Below, piece after piece: positions 14,209-26,988 of a DNA stretch of 64,000 nucleotides. The position numbers were made by a program, and so were the translations under genes. The stretch covers positions 23,211 through 87,210 of the forward strand of contig JAQIFP010000016.1 in assembly GCA_030141585.1 (NCBI GenBank), in the 5' to 3' direction. This stretch comes from Ophryocystis elektroscirrha (lineage: Eukaryota; Apicomplexa; Conoidasida; Neogregarinorida; Ophryocystidae). Each line of letters opens with the position of its first letter. Position 1 is the first letter of the stretch. The notes beneath the pieces were generated by a model. The model saw nothing but the letters and a program-made list of their open reading frames with translations. It did no database searches and was not told where the DNA came from.

Positions 14209-15292
14209 CTATGAACACACAAAAATTTCTTTAATCTTAATAATGTAATATACATATTTATGTATATATAATATGTAAATGTCTTAGAGTATAAGATATA
14301 AGTAGATATATAGATTAATGCTGCTAATAATATGATTGCATAGACAATGGTTTTATAGCACTTGAAAAAAGGTAAATATTTATTAATTTTGTTTGTTTGA
14401 ATTTTAATTGTGTAACCATCCAAACAACTGCTTAATGTTTATATAATACTCTACTTTTTGGTTTCTATAAAAAATACTTGAATGAATTAAGCGTTCATTG
14501 TATAATACAGTAACTGTACGGATTTATACAGTAATTGAAAAATTTGTAAAAAAAGCATGATAAATCATACTGCCGTTTGCATTTCATGAATAATACATAT
14601 GAAACAATTAGAAATGCGTATACAAATATATATATATATATATGTGCGCATATAGTAAATCAATATTACAAATATTACAGAAGTTATCTTATTTTATTAA
14701 AATTTAATGTTCCCAATGTCATTTATAAATGCATGGATAAAACTGTCAGTGCATGTTTGACTATAAGAAGTTATATAGCATGCAACAACATATTTACCAA
14801 TTATATTTGTACATATAAGTATCTATAAAAATGGATGAATATATATAGATATATGTTCATGCAGGTGAATCATAAAATTAGACGCAAGCACACATATACT
14901 TTGATAACTCATATATGTACAAATAATTATTTACAGGTATACTTCTATATAATAATCATTAAGAGATGTGAGTATAAAATATCTCCATAAAATGATTAAT
15001 CATACATTAAAGAAATATTATTATAAAAAATTAATATTCCTCATTCAATTTTATGCATTTTTATAAAGCTATTACATTGAAAGCTTCAAAAATGCATATA
15101 TAACCACAAATATCTACATATATATTGTCGAGGTTTAAATAACAAGTCCTAGTTATAATTATGGAAATGTATGATGAGTACATGAATCAGAATTCATTAA
15201 ACCAATAAGTTTTAGACAAGAATCAGATTTTAGAATTAATTGTGGGGATTTCATTTTCGTGGGTTTAGTCCTGTCGGAATAAGATAATACAG
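14209..15292. other. Unassigned 1.1 kb, expected to hold the SelO 5' exons
   Basis: SelO lacks its N-terminal segment, so one or more coding exons should lie here on the minus strand. I could not find a convincing exon with the usual PTP..NP signature. The rest is AT-rich, with TATATA tracts near 14628-14645 and 15115-15126. Confidence 0.35.
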
Positions 15293-15457
15293 TTATTTAT
15301 ACTCAGAAAATATGTAATTTTCAACGATATGAATATCAGAACAGTCTCTTTCCACTGGTAAATACTCTTCATATGTATTTCTTAAATAAGCCGTAAATTT
15401 TTTTATGTCTGCAGCGTAGCTTTCTGAAAAGTTTACTTCGCTTGATGAAGAAGGCAT
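15293..15457 (-). CDS. Possible small ORF or last exon, 54 residues
   Basis: This frame from an ATG at 15457 to a TAA reads MPSSSSEVNFSESYAADIKK and continues to a Glu/Tyr-rich end (YIFSEYK). Its composition is more protein-like than the surrounding sequence. The reading frame stays open upstream to a TGTCAG acceptor-like site near 15469, so it might instead be the last exon of a gene whose other exons I cannot see. No family is recognised. Confidence 0.3.
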   Translation of the reverse strand: MPSSSSEVNFSESYAADIKKFTAYLRNTYEEYLPVERDCSDIHIVENYIFSEYK

Positions 15458-15737
15458 AGTTACTTCGTACCTGACATGTAAAATATTGCTTTAAGTATGC
15501 ATCTCGCTTTATAGTATGTATTATTTATTTTTTTTTTTGGGTTAATTCGAGCAGGTAAGCAAAATTTTTACACTTATTCTAATATTATTATTAATAGCTA
15601 GCCAGTTATAACATTCAATTATTTATTAAAATGTACTAAGCTCCCTTTCATCACTAAATAAAAGTTTCTACATGAAAATCTTCATTTTCATCTTATTTTT
15701 TTAGAATAAGTCGTGACAATGTTATAAAATGCGTTAA

Positions 15738-16273
15738 ATGTCCAATACATCATCGGAAAAAGTTCAACATATAATATCTCGCATAAATTTTATTAAAAAT
15801 AAATTGTCTGAACTTTCCGACTTCAAGTGATATACAATTAAAATATAGTTAAGCTACAGAATTGAGCGTAATAAAGACACATATAAAAATGATGGAAACC
15901 ACAATTTAAATAATGTATATCCTAAGGCAAATCTTCTTGAAAAAACTAATACTAAACTTCATAAGATATATAACAGTTACTTATCATTTTATGCATATAT
16001 ATACATACAGGCGTCCGTAACAATTCTTTGGACATTTTATCAGTCAATTCTAGCAATCAAGCTATTTCAGTCGCAGTAGGGATCTTTCAATTTGATTTAA
16101 TCATTTTTAGCTTCTAGCATGTGAATTAATGCAGGTGAAAAAAATAGCGGTATGGCTTTTTCTGTAAAATAATAATCAAAAATAATTTGTGCACGTACCC
16201 TTAATTGCAATGTGTACTTTACATATCTTCACAACTAACGCAAATAAGCAAATATGGATACTGGACTATAATT

Positions 16274-16329
<56 letters not shown>

Positions 16330-17714
16330 CTTTTTATAGCCTAAATTTATCCATAGACATGTTATACATACAATTTGCTCAGTGTAATACATAAGGATGT
16401 CGTTATAGTGTTTACACTCATGCACTATACGAAATCTACTTAATTGCTAATATGCAGTTTACCTGCAATGAGTCCTTGGGTATTTTCAATATATTTATAT
16501 AATAATTTAATTCTTTTTTCTTATATATTATGAAAATTACTTATTTAGGAAAAATCATCGCCAAAATATAGTACAAAAATCAATTTTTTGTCTGAATTAC
16601 CAAGTATAAAATTGAATTCTGCTCCTAATTTTCATAGATTTGCCAAAAACCAATAAAGAAAATCTTATACTTGATAAATCAATAAAATTGAGCTCTTCTG
16701 GAGCGATTCGGTGTTACCACGCTAATTTTCATCTGAATTGTAAACCTTCAACACAAAAGAGTAAAGAGCTAATACAATATAGTAAATGTATATTTTTAAC
16801 ATAATTTACATAATTTTGAGCCTGTACTGAAGTTCGTAAAAATAACTTAAATATATAAAATATTTACAAATATGTGTTTCTGTATATATACATACGTTTA
16901 TGTATTTATTTATACGTAAATATATATATAGTTTGTATTATTGTGTATTCTTGACTAATATAAATTAATGTGATGATCTATAAAATATATAAATGAATTG
17001 AAGTTTAAAAATTAATTTTCAAAGAAATATTGATGCGAAATATGCTTCCATTTAGTACAAGATATAATTGATTCTATGAAACGACAAGACCATGCTACCC
17101 TCAATTCTTTTTTATCAAGAAACTGTTTGGATGATAAATCTTCGGAACATAATCTCTCTTCAACGGAAATCGAAAAATTATCTACTTCATCTTCACTAGA
17201 TTATTTGAACAATGTCGAAGGTAATGGTTAACAAAAAATAAACAAATTGTTTAGACAAATCGAGCTCATCAAATCGAGATTGCAAAAAACGCCAATTATC
17301 ACGTAAATATGTTACAATCTCCAAACAATTGCAGGCTCTCCCAGAGATCATATAATTAATACTGGAAATAAAAAAATATTGATGTATACAAATCCGTTTA
17401 TAAAGAAGTCTAATATCTGTTTTCCTTCCAATGAAGTGTGTACAAATTTACATCAATTTACTAGTGATCATGGAAGGCATTATAACAATTTAAATGCAAG
17501 TAGAAATATTTATAGCCAACCAATCAATGATATGATTACTAATCCACTGAAGTATACTGAACTTAATTATATACAGCATAAATTGCATGGTAATAACAAA
17601 GTAGAGAATATTCAGCCTTCAAGTAACGCATTAAACGAATATAATCATCATTTTTTCAATCCTTATATGAATCAGCGCTTAGATTATTTCCATACAAACC
17701 CTGATTACGTTTAA
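15738..17714 (+). CDS. Unknown 376 aa protein, ten exons with six ultrashort introns
   Basis: I do not recognise this protein. Predicted exons are 15738-15826, 15860-15975, 16011-16075, 16111-16163, 16458-16479, 16549-16603, 16638-16781, 17062-17220, 17255-17302 and 17335-17714. Every join keeps phase, and six introns are 32-35 nt. The protein is hydrophilic and rich in Asn, Ser and Lys. It starts MSNTSSEKVQHIISRINFIK. A short less polar segment (SNQAISVALLACELMQVKKI) lies near residue 80. An RS/RD patch (RQLSRSPRDH) follows the middle, and the tail is rich in Asn, His and Tyr (NEYNHHFFNPYMNQ). Exon 5 is a 22 nt micro-exon. Acceptors at 17055 and 17061 are both in frame and would add or drop two residues. 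The gene is convergent with the U2AF gene. The model depends wholly on splice logic, but ten joins in phase are unlikely by chance. Confidence 0.65.
16279..16328. repeat. (AT)n microsatellite in an intron
   Basis: About 25 perfect AT units lie in the 294 nt intron 4 of the unknown ten-exon gene. The neighbouring open frame on the minus strand with IYIYIY is a by-product of this repeat. Confidence 0.9.
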
Positions 17715-18880
17715 TTTTGGTATATTTGGGAAATAGATACTAATAACTATTCCAAACTACGGTATAAAACCTTTTTATTAATCTAATCCGCAAAGATGAA
17801 ACCAGTAACATTACTAAAAGCAAGATCAGTTTAACAAAATGTGATTATATAACAAAAACTAACTTACATTTAATAATCTTAAATAGGCTCACAAGTCAAT
17901 ACTAACACTTAAAGAGTATTTTAACGAACTCAAAACGACATAGATTTATATTAGAAAAAATATAAGATTACTATTTCATACTCAGAATTAATTAGAAAGT
18001 CACTTTTAAACTATAAATACAACTCTGGAAAAAGATCCATATAATGCATGTAATCGTGCGCTTACCCTCAAAATATTGCAGCATAAAAAAAATAATATAA
18101 TTCTACATTCATATACTAATTAGATCCACTTAAGTTACATGATCCCTCAACCTGATATTTTGATTGATATAAGTCAGCTCTATAAATGGTGGCAATGATA
18201 ATTTGGAAGTAGTAAATTATTACTGAAGAACATATATAGGGAATTTTCAGCATTAGATTCATATATTACATGTTTATCTTGCATAAAAATAAAAAAATCC
18301 TACAATTTATAAATTAGTTTGTTTTCATACGATAAATGTATGCATTCTAACAGTTTAATTGATATATAGTAAATCCAAGAGAAACTTGGATAAACACATC
18401 TTAGGATTCCATTACACAAGTCACAGAAGCTATATATATCATTTTTTTGATTATCAAATTGCCAAACATATTCAACAACCATGAATTCAGTTGCTGTATA
18501 AAATTTAATTTCATTATATATAAATTTGCCAGCTGATAATAAAAACATTACTGCATACCTCGGTTGCCAAAATTTCACAAATATTATTTTATATATTTAA
18601 ATTTGTCAAATCAAATTTTTATAAATTAAATATTTTGCTCTACATATGCATATTTTTTTTTTTTTTTAAAGTATACAATTTTTTAGAATTTAAATTATGA
18701 AAGTTTATTATCAATATAAAATTATTCTGTATCGGTAAACAATTTATCATTCTCAACTAGCATTAGCATTTTTATTTTAAAATAAGTTTGAGTAAATTTC
18801 TAGTGGTAAGAATAATTATAAAAAAATCCGATTGTAAAATTGCATCAACGGGGAACAGATTGTTTAAATATAAGTTTAAT
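17715..18880. other. Intergenic region between convergent genes, one doubtful ORF
   Basis: This 1.2 kb separates the unknown ten-exon gene (+) from the end of U2AF (-). On the minus strand 18300-18578 an open frame of 92 codons reads FWQPRYAVMFLLSAGKF and later CDLCNGILRCVYPSFSW, which is Cys- and aromatic-rich. It has no family match that I know and no clear splice partners. I do not call it as a gene. Confidence 0.35.
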
Positions 18881-20776
18881 TTATTCAGTTGTAGTTAGGG
18901 GTTTGACAAGTTGATTATATACTGCATCTTCTATACCGATTAAACAAACCGGACGTTCAAGGTAACGGCGTCCTGTCATTCCGGTAATACATGCAGCTGC
19001 TTCAGCTGAGGAGGAATATTCAAGAAATACATCTCCCACGCCGTATGGGCAACGACTCTATACAAGACATTATTTTTTATTAATTCAAATCAAATATTCA
19101 AAAAGATATTGTTTATATGGTGATATCAAAATTACCTTGAGTTCTGGAGTTATAATAACAGCACTGAGAATAGTTCCATGGATTGAACAACCTAAAATTA
19201 TTGCAATTGAAGTAAAAGTTATATATATAAAAGAATCAATAGTAACAAGTATACAAAAGACCGTATAAAATGATAATTTTTGATTTGCTTTTTTATATTA
19301 TGGCAAACTTAATTGAGATTGTACACAGTTGCTTCATATATTACACTTATATATTAAAAAGTTTCTATAATTTTATTATTATATAATAAAATGAAGTATA
19401 TGCACAATTTTATGAATATCTAAACGAAATTTGTATAATTTGAGACCGCTTTTTGTCAAAATTTTGAATATTCCTACAATGTGACTAGTTTTATGTTATA
19501 ATTGTATTGCAATATTGTGCAAACCTGATTTAATATCTTCGAGGAAATCTGACCAGGTTTCGTCATTCTCAATATCAGATTCTTTGACAATTTCACATAG
19601 ACGAACAACTTTAGTTGTAGTGGCAAGTGCAGCGCCAGGAACGCTCGCAATAATACCTGCTTGTGTAGCAGCGGCGGCTCCTGCAGCCATCATTCCACTA
19701 TAAAGAATGTTATAAAAAACTGAGAACAAACTTACGGAACTACCCCAGGAGTCACACTTGTATAATCATTGGGTCTAGAAACTTTAAGTGATACCCCCAT
19801 ACACATCATTCCATCTAAAGATTCCAAAGCTCTGTTAGTTTCTTCTACAGATGCTAAACAATTGACGTTTATATAAAAGAAACCCTATTTACCAAATTCA
19901 ACAAATCCGTAATTTCCTTTGTCTTTAGCAAACCATACACATAGCACCGGTTCTATCAACATATACATATATCTATATTATTCAAACTTACGCTGATTAG
20001 GATCATTACAGATTTTACGATTTTTCATTTCTATCCAGACTAATTCTTGGAACAAACTTTCTGTTAAACCGAGGTGTAGGGGTAAATTTCCAAAGTATAG
20101 ACGTCTTAGTTTACGTGTGCTATTCATTAGTGCTGGATCGTTTTGTAGAGCAGTCTGAATCAGATTATTTGTATGGCGTAACTTACAGATTGACCTGTTT
20201 TTGCAACCCACTGAAAACCATCCCAAAATAGACGAACGGGCTCTTTACCTTCACTATCAGCAAGTCTCTGAAAACCACCTGCCCGACGAATGCATCTAAA
20301 AAAGCACAAAAAATGTGTTACGTTCTCTATTTAAAGTTATTATATATACATATAGCTAAATATTATATTTATTCTTATATAAATTTGTACCCATATAATA
20401 TTATAAAATCTTACAATTAAATATTTATAATTTTATTAAATTGTTATATTCACAACTTTTATAGCATTAAAGTATATATTTACACTTATATACGCATTTT
20501 TGTATAAATATACCAACTATAGAAGTATTAATCTACGCATAAGTAATTTAAAGACTAGTCTTACTCTGCTTGCATTTTCCTACGTCTTCTTTCACGCTCT
20601 CTAGAACGTTCACGAGAGCTACTTATATTACGATTGTTTGAGTCTGTTTGAGGATTGACTTTTTCTTCAGGTGTAGGAGAACGTCGATTTTTTCTTGAAG
20701 GACTTTTGCGATGTCTTCTTCGATCATGATCAAATCGACGCCTATACCCGCGACTAGGAGAACGAGAATGAGGCAT
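18881..20776 (-). CDS. U2AF2: U2AF large subunit (U2AF65) apparently lacking RRM2
   Basis: This gene encodes the large subunit of U2AF, which recognises the polypyrimidine tract at 3' splice sites. Exons are 18881-19057, 19136-19191, 19525-19697, 19736-19853, 19893-19952, 19992-20154, 20187-20295 and 20565-20776, giving 355 residues. The N-terminus is an RS domain (MPHSRSPSRGYRRRFDHDRR). Then comes the U2AF35-binding peptide RLFWDGFQW, and RRM1 from KLRRLYFGNLPLHLGLTE through NYGFVEFASVEETNRALESL to KVSRPNDY. After this the sequence runs VTPGVVPGMMAAGAAAATQA, an Ala-rich linker, straight into the C-terminal UHM (TTKVVRLCEIVKESDIENDE to RCPYGVGDVFLEY and GRRYLERPV). The second RNA-binding RRM, which lies between these in other U2AF65 proteins, is not encoded in any exon I can join. 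Human U2AF65 has about 475 residues. Confidence 0.9.
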
Positions 20777-21136
20777 TTTTATTTAGTTTTTGCGCAAAAT
20801 TTCAAGCATAGTTTATTGACGTATTTTCCGTCACTGTTACTGGTACACTTTCCCAGATAATTTCAAATAGGAAGAATTTCTTTTTTTTTGGTAATCATAT
20901 TTTTGATATTAATTAAACTAAGCTCAAATTGGGTTTAACGTTTGTTCAATGCACAGCAACATAAATAACTTTATTTTTTGTTCATAACTTAGAAATATTA
21001 ACTGATAAAGATCAATCTTAAATTAAATAGAAAAAATAACAATCACAAAATAAATTCTAAATTTTGTATGTATAAAAATTTATGAAAATGTATAAAATAT
21101 ACAAAAAATATAATGTTATTCTAAACAGTTATAACA
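20777..21136. other. Intergenic region, U2AF promoter side
   Basis: This 360 bp is AT-rich and lies between the U2AF start and the YIPF6-like stop, both on the minus strand. It should contain the U2AF leader and promoter; a GC-richer patch CGTATTTTCCGTCACTG lies 40 bp upstream of the start. No coding exon is seen. Confidence 0.5.
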
Positions 21137-21913
21137 CTATTCTGAAACCAAAACAATCCAGGAAATTGAAACGTAAAACAGATAAACGGGATATAAAACA
21201 AGCCCTTTCCGCTCAGGTTGTACTATCGATGCCATGAATGATGATGCAGCTATGTGTTTATTTTATTAAAATAAAAAAATCTCACCTCTTATAGACCAAA
21301 TTATGGCTAAAGCAAATGTACATAGTTTAAAAAATATCAAGGCGGCTGGAATAAATATTGTAATTAATGCTGCCAAATCTATGGGTAATAAACAATATCC
21401 TAATACACAAAGACCTTGGAATATCGATCTAATTCATATATTATTGTTTTGAATGTGTACATTTTAGCATCGAGTAATAACCCATTTAATGTCACTATTA
21501 TGGCTCCCGCACCCATAAATACAAATAATAGAGAAAAAAGCAGTCTTTTTTCTTGAGAATCAGATTTTATCCATAAAATTCTGCATTAAATAATCAGAAA
21601 GCTTTTAAGTATGACACTGTAATAAAAAAAAAGTATATTATTACATATTTAAAAAAAGACATAAAAATAGAGGTCCCCATAAATCCCCTAATTTGAGTGA
21701 CTATTCATACTTTTAAAATTACAATCGCGTAATTGGGCGCATTTCTCTTGATATGCCCGAGGAAGTAAAACATATTTCATGTTTTTCCAAATTCCATTTA
21801 AATCTCGATACTATGTTTTAATTAGCTTTCTTTTATAAAATTACAATTGTATCTTTAATGGGCTCGTCTAGTGTATTTAATACATTATCGTAACTTATTT
21901 CAGATTTATTCAT
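21137..21913 (-). CDS. Yip1-domain membrane protein, YIPF6-like
   Basis: This gene encodes a small multi-span protein of the Yip1 family, which resides in Golgi/ER membranes and interacts with Rab GTPases. Exons are 21137-21249, 21286-21428, 21461-21580, 21645-21687, 21723-21810 and 21845-21913, giving 191 residues; introns are 36, 32, 64, 35 and 34 nt. Landmarks match YIPF6: NTLDEPIKDTIYRDLNGIW near the N-terminus, LPRAYQEKCAQLRDWDLWGP, then hydrophobic spans, with VTLNGLLLDAKISIFQGLCV, LGYCLLPIDLAALIT and a C-terminal RKGLVLYPVYLFYVSISW. About five membrane segments are expected. The start ATG at 21913 begins MNKSEISYDN and lies only 80 bp from the stop of Tudor-SN, which is transcribed in the same direction. 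The assignment is strong because the conserved D-L-W-G-P and LGYC blocks survive all splice joins. Confidence 0.9.
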
Positions 21914-21993
21914 TGTACCTGAAAGCTTCTTTCAATACTGTAATAATTAGAATTTGTGAAAACGAAATAAAACATCAAAAAAAATGTTTAAAA

Positions 21994-23254
21994 TCAATAA
22001 TCGAGATCATTGTCCGAATTTTCGTCTATATCTCCAAATTTCCATATATTGACTCGATGACGTTTTGCAAAGTCTTGTGCTTTTACCAAAATATCTGCTA
22101 CTTCAGTCTCAGATTTTCTGTTGTATAGAAGAAGTCCTTCTTTGACAAGCTGTTCAGAAACTAGTGTTTCAGGGTTAGTTTTGTTATAAAGTTGAACACC
22201 GTAAAGTTTCGTGTCTGTGTTTTTATATTCGATCAAAGCTTTTAGTTGTTGTTTATAACACAATTTTGTGAATAATTCGAAACTCTCATCTTTAAAATTC
22301 CCGTAATCTTTAACTCCAGTTAGATAACACGCTTTTGCCAAAGGAGGAAATTTCAGTGAATCAGGAAGCCTTCTAATAGAAGAATATTCAACATCATTAC
22401 GGAATCCATAATCAACAAATAGCACAGATACATTTACTTTTCTGACATGCAAAACTTTCCCACGGTTCCACTGAAAAATAGCATCAGATTTAATAAATAA
22501 TACATATCTAATATATCGCTTTGAATTTATTATCATCACTTCATTATCTCAGAAGCTTTTTACTATTTGAGCGCACATAAACACAAAATGTATTTTTTAT
22601 GCTCTATATATCAAACGAGTATATAATATTACTTCTTTATATTCGGAATCTAAAGCTAAAATAAATTCTCCGACTTTAGGAGTTGTGGCTTCTGTATATT
22701 TCTCAAGTGCATTTATAGGTTTTATAGTTATTTCGTCAATTTTTTCATTGAGTTCTTTAAATTCCGGACAATCCGCTTCTCGTATGTAAAATAAACTGAC
22801 ATTTTCAGCGTAAGAAACAACTGCGTTTTCAATAACTTGAGAAATAGATTCTTTAGATTCTTCGATTTCTTCCGGTTCGATACTCCATATATTCAACTTC
22901 CTTTCCTTTGCTGTCATCATAGCTGCATTTAATTTTGATTGCAATTCTGCAGAGATTTTCTTATTTGGAAAAACAGTTGCTAATCCATTTTCAACAAGCT
23001 CTGTAGATACGCATCGTTTATTCAAATGCAAATTTCCTAATAAAACGCCTCTTTTATTGGAATCCAAAATCGACAACGTTACTTCTCTTTGCATGAAATG
23101 AAATCTGCAAGAAATATATTTAGCTATACAAAAAAAAAAAAAAAAAAAAGTACTTATGATTATTGTGTATCATATGTTAGCTCAATATACATGTGATTTA
23201 GAGAAAACGATGACTAATTATAATAACATGAGCATTACTATTTACATATTTATC

Positions 23255-23287
<33 letters not shown>

Positions 23288-26200
23288 GATTATATTCAAG
23301 GATCAAATATTTTCACCAATTGTAAATGTATATATACTGCAAATTACATAAGATACATCAAGTATCTATATAATATGTATAACCAATAAAGCATAAATGA
23401 TACAGACGTTTTATATGTTTTAAGACCTCGAATATTGTAGAGCTTCCAAAGCAAATTTTTGAGTTTTTTGATTTCTTGTAGGATTCCCCATTTTGGGGCA
23501 ACTCACGGATATCAGCATAAACGGAATAATTAGCTCAAGCTAAGTATTAGCTTTAACGCATATTAAATGTACCTTAGGAATATAAATTTTGAAAAATCCT
23601 CCATTATATATGTAATCTATAATTCCTGTGTGACTTTTTGAAGATATTAAAGAAGGGGCCATGGCTTTAGCAGCGTTTATTCGATCTGGAGTTGTAATAT
23701 CGTTGATTCGCGTGGAAGGCTTGTTACTGAGATAAAACAATATATAAGATTTTTTAGGTTTTTAAATTGTAGGTTCATCCCAATGTAACCATTAGAATGC
23801 AGTAGAAATATAGTTCACGCATTTGCGTGAAATTATTCACATTTAATGAATTCTTTAATACTCAGAAATAATCATTTTTTTACCTATGTATATTGATCTT
23901 TTTTTTTTTAGCAGATTGTTCTGATTCCAATAATTTTGGATAGGAAGAAGATTCTTTATCTTTAGTTTTCTGAGACAGTTGAGCTAGTCCTTGAAGAAGT
24001 AAATACTCTGCAGCATCTATTGTTTCAGCTTCGTTCGTCATCGTTACATAAATTCTTTCTCCTGAACCAAAAAAAAACAGATGAATATGTTTTAGCAGAA
24101 ATAGTTTTTGATCTTTAGCATAAATTTATACATATACCTATAAGCTTTTCTGTTTCAATAGTGATGGAAATTTATACGCTTTATTATATATAACACGTAT
24201 ATTTTGAAGAAATAGACTACTTATTGTATGCTATTATGCGTTATTTACAAATACATAGTAAATCTATTAAAGACAAGCACTCGATGCGTTATAATATATA
24301 GATTCTAATAATATTATGATAGAGTTAAGCTACCAAGACTATTGGGTATAGGAAGTACAGCGTTTTCTGTTATTTTGACACGTTTTCCTATAAATTGTGC
24401 TCTCAAGTAATTTTTGGCTTCAAATGCGTATGGCTCATTTGGTTTAGATTTATAATTGATTCTTGGGCAGCTATCAAAATCAAAATATAAAATATATTAT
24501 TGATTAGTTTGTGCAAATTATAATTACTCATTTTATATATTACATCAAGTTGAACGCAAATTTACAGATAAACATATATGAAAAAAGTAATGATGGTTTT
24601 TAGGTAGCAACTCTTCATAGTTACAAAATTCATTTTATTGATTAATATTATTATTAATATAACAGGCGTTTGATAACTAATTCATAAACCAATATTTATT
24701 TAGAGTAAAAAATAAAGTAGTTGCCCAATAACATAAATAACAAAATTCAAATATAATAATGTCACAATCAGCATTTTATTCAAATTAAGTATATAAATGT
24801 TTGCAATACAACAGTAAAAATTACATGCTTCTAGATTCACACAATTAACTTTCTAAATTATATATATGAGTAAACTGTAAATATAACGCATTAAGCAATC
24901 GAATTTTACTTTATATAACTCAAATAGACTTTCTTTTCAGTAATTATTCCAGTATTCTCATCTTTTACTGATATGATCAACGAATCCCCCGAAACAATTT
25001 CAATAACTTTGGCTGTGTATTTTTTACTAGGAGATGGATTGTAATCCTGGCATTATCAAGTATGAACTGTCAGTATTCATCAAATTTTTTTATACATAAT
25101 TACACAATATAAATTAAATTGTGCATATTGTTATATATATATATACATACATGTATTTATTTGATGAGTTTAAAACGTGTATATACAAAAATTTTACAGT
25201 GTGATAATAATCTTTAATAATAATTTATAATACTAATGATAATAATAATAATAATAATTTTAGTATTAACTAAATATTTAATGTAAAACTATCAATTCAT
25301 ATGTAAATACTGACATATCTGTAGAGTGAACTTTATTGTTTTATTTATATATTTGCATAGGAATGTTACCTTCCATATCCCAGCTTTGCGTTGTATAGCG
25401 AGTTCCTGAGCAGCGTATAGTTTACTTTTATCGGAATAAAAGTCTATAGAATAAGTATTTATAGCAGCAAAGCCTGATTGCAATAATAACTCAGTCATTA
25501 TCCCCAAGGGATGTAGAATTGTTCCCAGAACAACACCCTTTTGAGTAAAGTTCTCTATCCTTATTTCAAGTAACCGGTTTAAAAGACGTGACTCGACAAA
25601 ATAAAGACATGATTTTCCTAACGGTTCTTCGAAATTAATAGAGTTTGTTTGTATCCCTAAATTAAAAATAGATAAGCTTTTCTAGACAATTTTGTCGTTA
25701 TATATATTTTTGAGTTAAAGATATTTGAGAATTTCAATTGATAATCACAATTAAAATTAATTTTAATTTACCCGATAAATTTAAAGGGAAATCGACATTA
25801 GTTGTTCGAGAGTGGATGCGGAATAAGAGGCCTTGTCTAATCATATAAATAAATCCTTGGATAGTTTTGAACTTGTAAGCATTCACAAACTGCTCGCAAC
25901 TTTCTTCTGTAATAAAAAAATTGGTTACAAATTAAATTTTACTGTTGGTAATATAATTAATTTTTGGTTCCAAATATGGTTTTGGACTCCACATATTGAG
26001 TTTTTCACGAAAAGCTTTTTCATACAAACTCTGTAACTCTGTAACAAAAAATCTTATAGGGCAGCATACAAATAAAATTTTTTCAATATATATGTGTATG
26101 TTTCCACGTAATTAAACTCTGAGCTCACATATTGGGTTACTATTAATGTTTCTTTTTTTTAATAATTAATTCAATGTCTTCTAAATTACTCTAAACTTAT

Positions 26201-26987
26201 ATAAATACAGTTTAATGGAGTTTTACCACCTTAAAATATTAAATTAATATAATTTTCCAATTGCCTAGTCAGTTTATTAAGTTATTTATAATGCAAAAAA
26301 CCAAATATCAAGTATTTGTGAATTCTTAGATACAATTAATTGCATACATACGCACAGAGAAATAAATTTTATATGTATGAATAAATACATGTATATATAT
26401 ATATATATAAATATGAAAGAAACAATAAAAAAAAAATTTTAAATAAATTATCATTGAAAAATATGCCATGCAGAGACTATCTATAAATAAATTTATAATA
26501 ATATTTTTTTATAAATATATATGCAAGAATCAACGTTACCTGGGTAATAAGAAACGTTTTGTGCTTCTTTATTTGTTCTAAGCTGTGCCAATCCTGCAGA
26601 AACTAACATCTTCTCCACATCTTCGCCGTTGCCGTCAAATACTTGTGCATAGTCAATTTCATTTTTTGTATATAATACAGTAAACTGAACAATAGACCCA
26701 ATAAGATTTGGTCGGACTAATTCCCTAGCTTCCCACGCGTACGGCTAAAAATTAAAAAAAAAAAAAAAACCATACTTGATCTGCAATATCGCGGCTTTTG
26801 TTTCCGAAGTGGGGCGCACTCACGCAAGCAAGGGAAATTTGTCTTTCCGGCGGAATCTTGCCTTCTAGAACAACGGTGAAAACCTTAAAACCCTCTTACC
26901 TTCTACAATACCGTATAGCACAAATGTATCTGCTGATAGAAGTTGCTTTAATTTGCCATTCATAACTGGTACTGGTCCTTTTAACAT
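21994..26987 (-). CDS. SND1: Tudor staphylococcal nuclease (Tudor-SN / SND1)
   Basis: This is Tudor-SN, a multi-SNase-domain and Tudor protein that acts in RNA processing and decay and in splicing and transcription co-activation. Thirteen exons are in phase: 21994-22470, 22633-23104, 23427-23539, 23573-23726, 23884-24061, 24334-24470, 24910-25046, 25370-25656, 25772-25906, 25943-26038, 26540-26744, 26776-26864 and 26900-26987, giving 855 residues, near the usual ~900. SNase-repeat landmarks are GKIPPERQISLACVSAP, PYAWEARELVRPNLIG, ILHPLGIMTELLLQSGFA, AQELAIQRKAGIWKDYNP, EPYAFEAKNYLRAQFIGKRV and a later ATVFPNKKIS block. The Tudor core is VNVSVLFVDYGFRNDVE. The C-terminus is EDVAD-type acidic (DENSDNDLDY). 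The start codon overlaps that of the divergent SSRP1 gene by two bases; a second in-frame Met lies eight codons later. Confidence 0.93.
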
Positions 26988-26988
26988 G
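26985..26988. promoter_or_regulatory. Interlocked start codons of two divergent genes on CATG
   Basis: The palindrome CATG gives an ATG on each strand. The minus-strand ATG starts Tudor-SN (MLKGPVPVMNGKLK) and the plus-strand ATG starts SSRP1 (MLNPSEEVAVLTYN). In the minus direction an in-frame TAA lies 51 bases upstream with no other ATG between. If both starts are used, each promoter and leader must lie inside the other gene's first exon or intron. Confidence 0.55.

Noticed and set aside
16010..16060. Minus-strand exon-like stretch reading ELTDKMSKELLRTP
   Set aside because: It overlaps a well-supported plus-strand exon (16011-16075) and could not be joined in phase to other minus-strand exons.
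16219..16425. Minus-strand open frame with an IYIYIY run
   Set aside because: It is an AT microsatellite read in frame, within an intron of the plus-strand gene.
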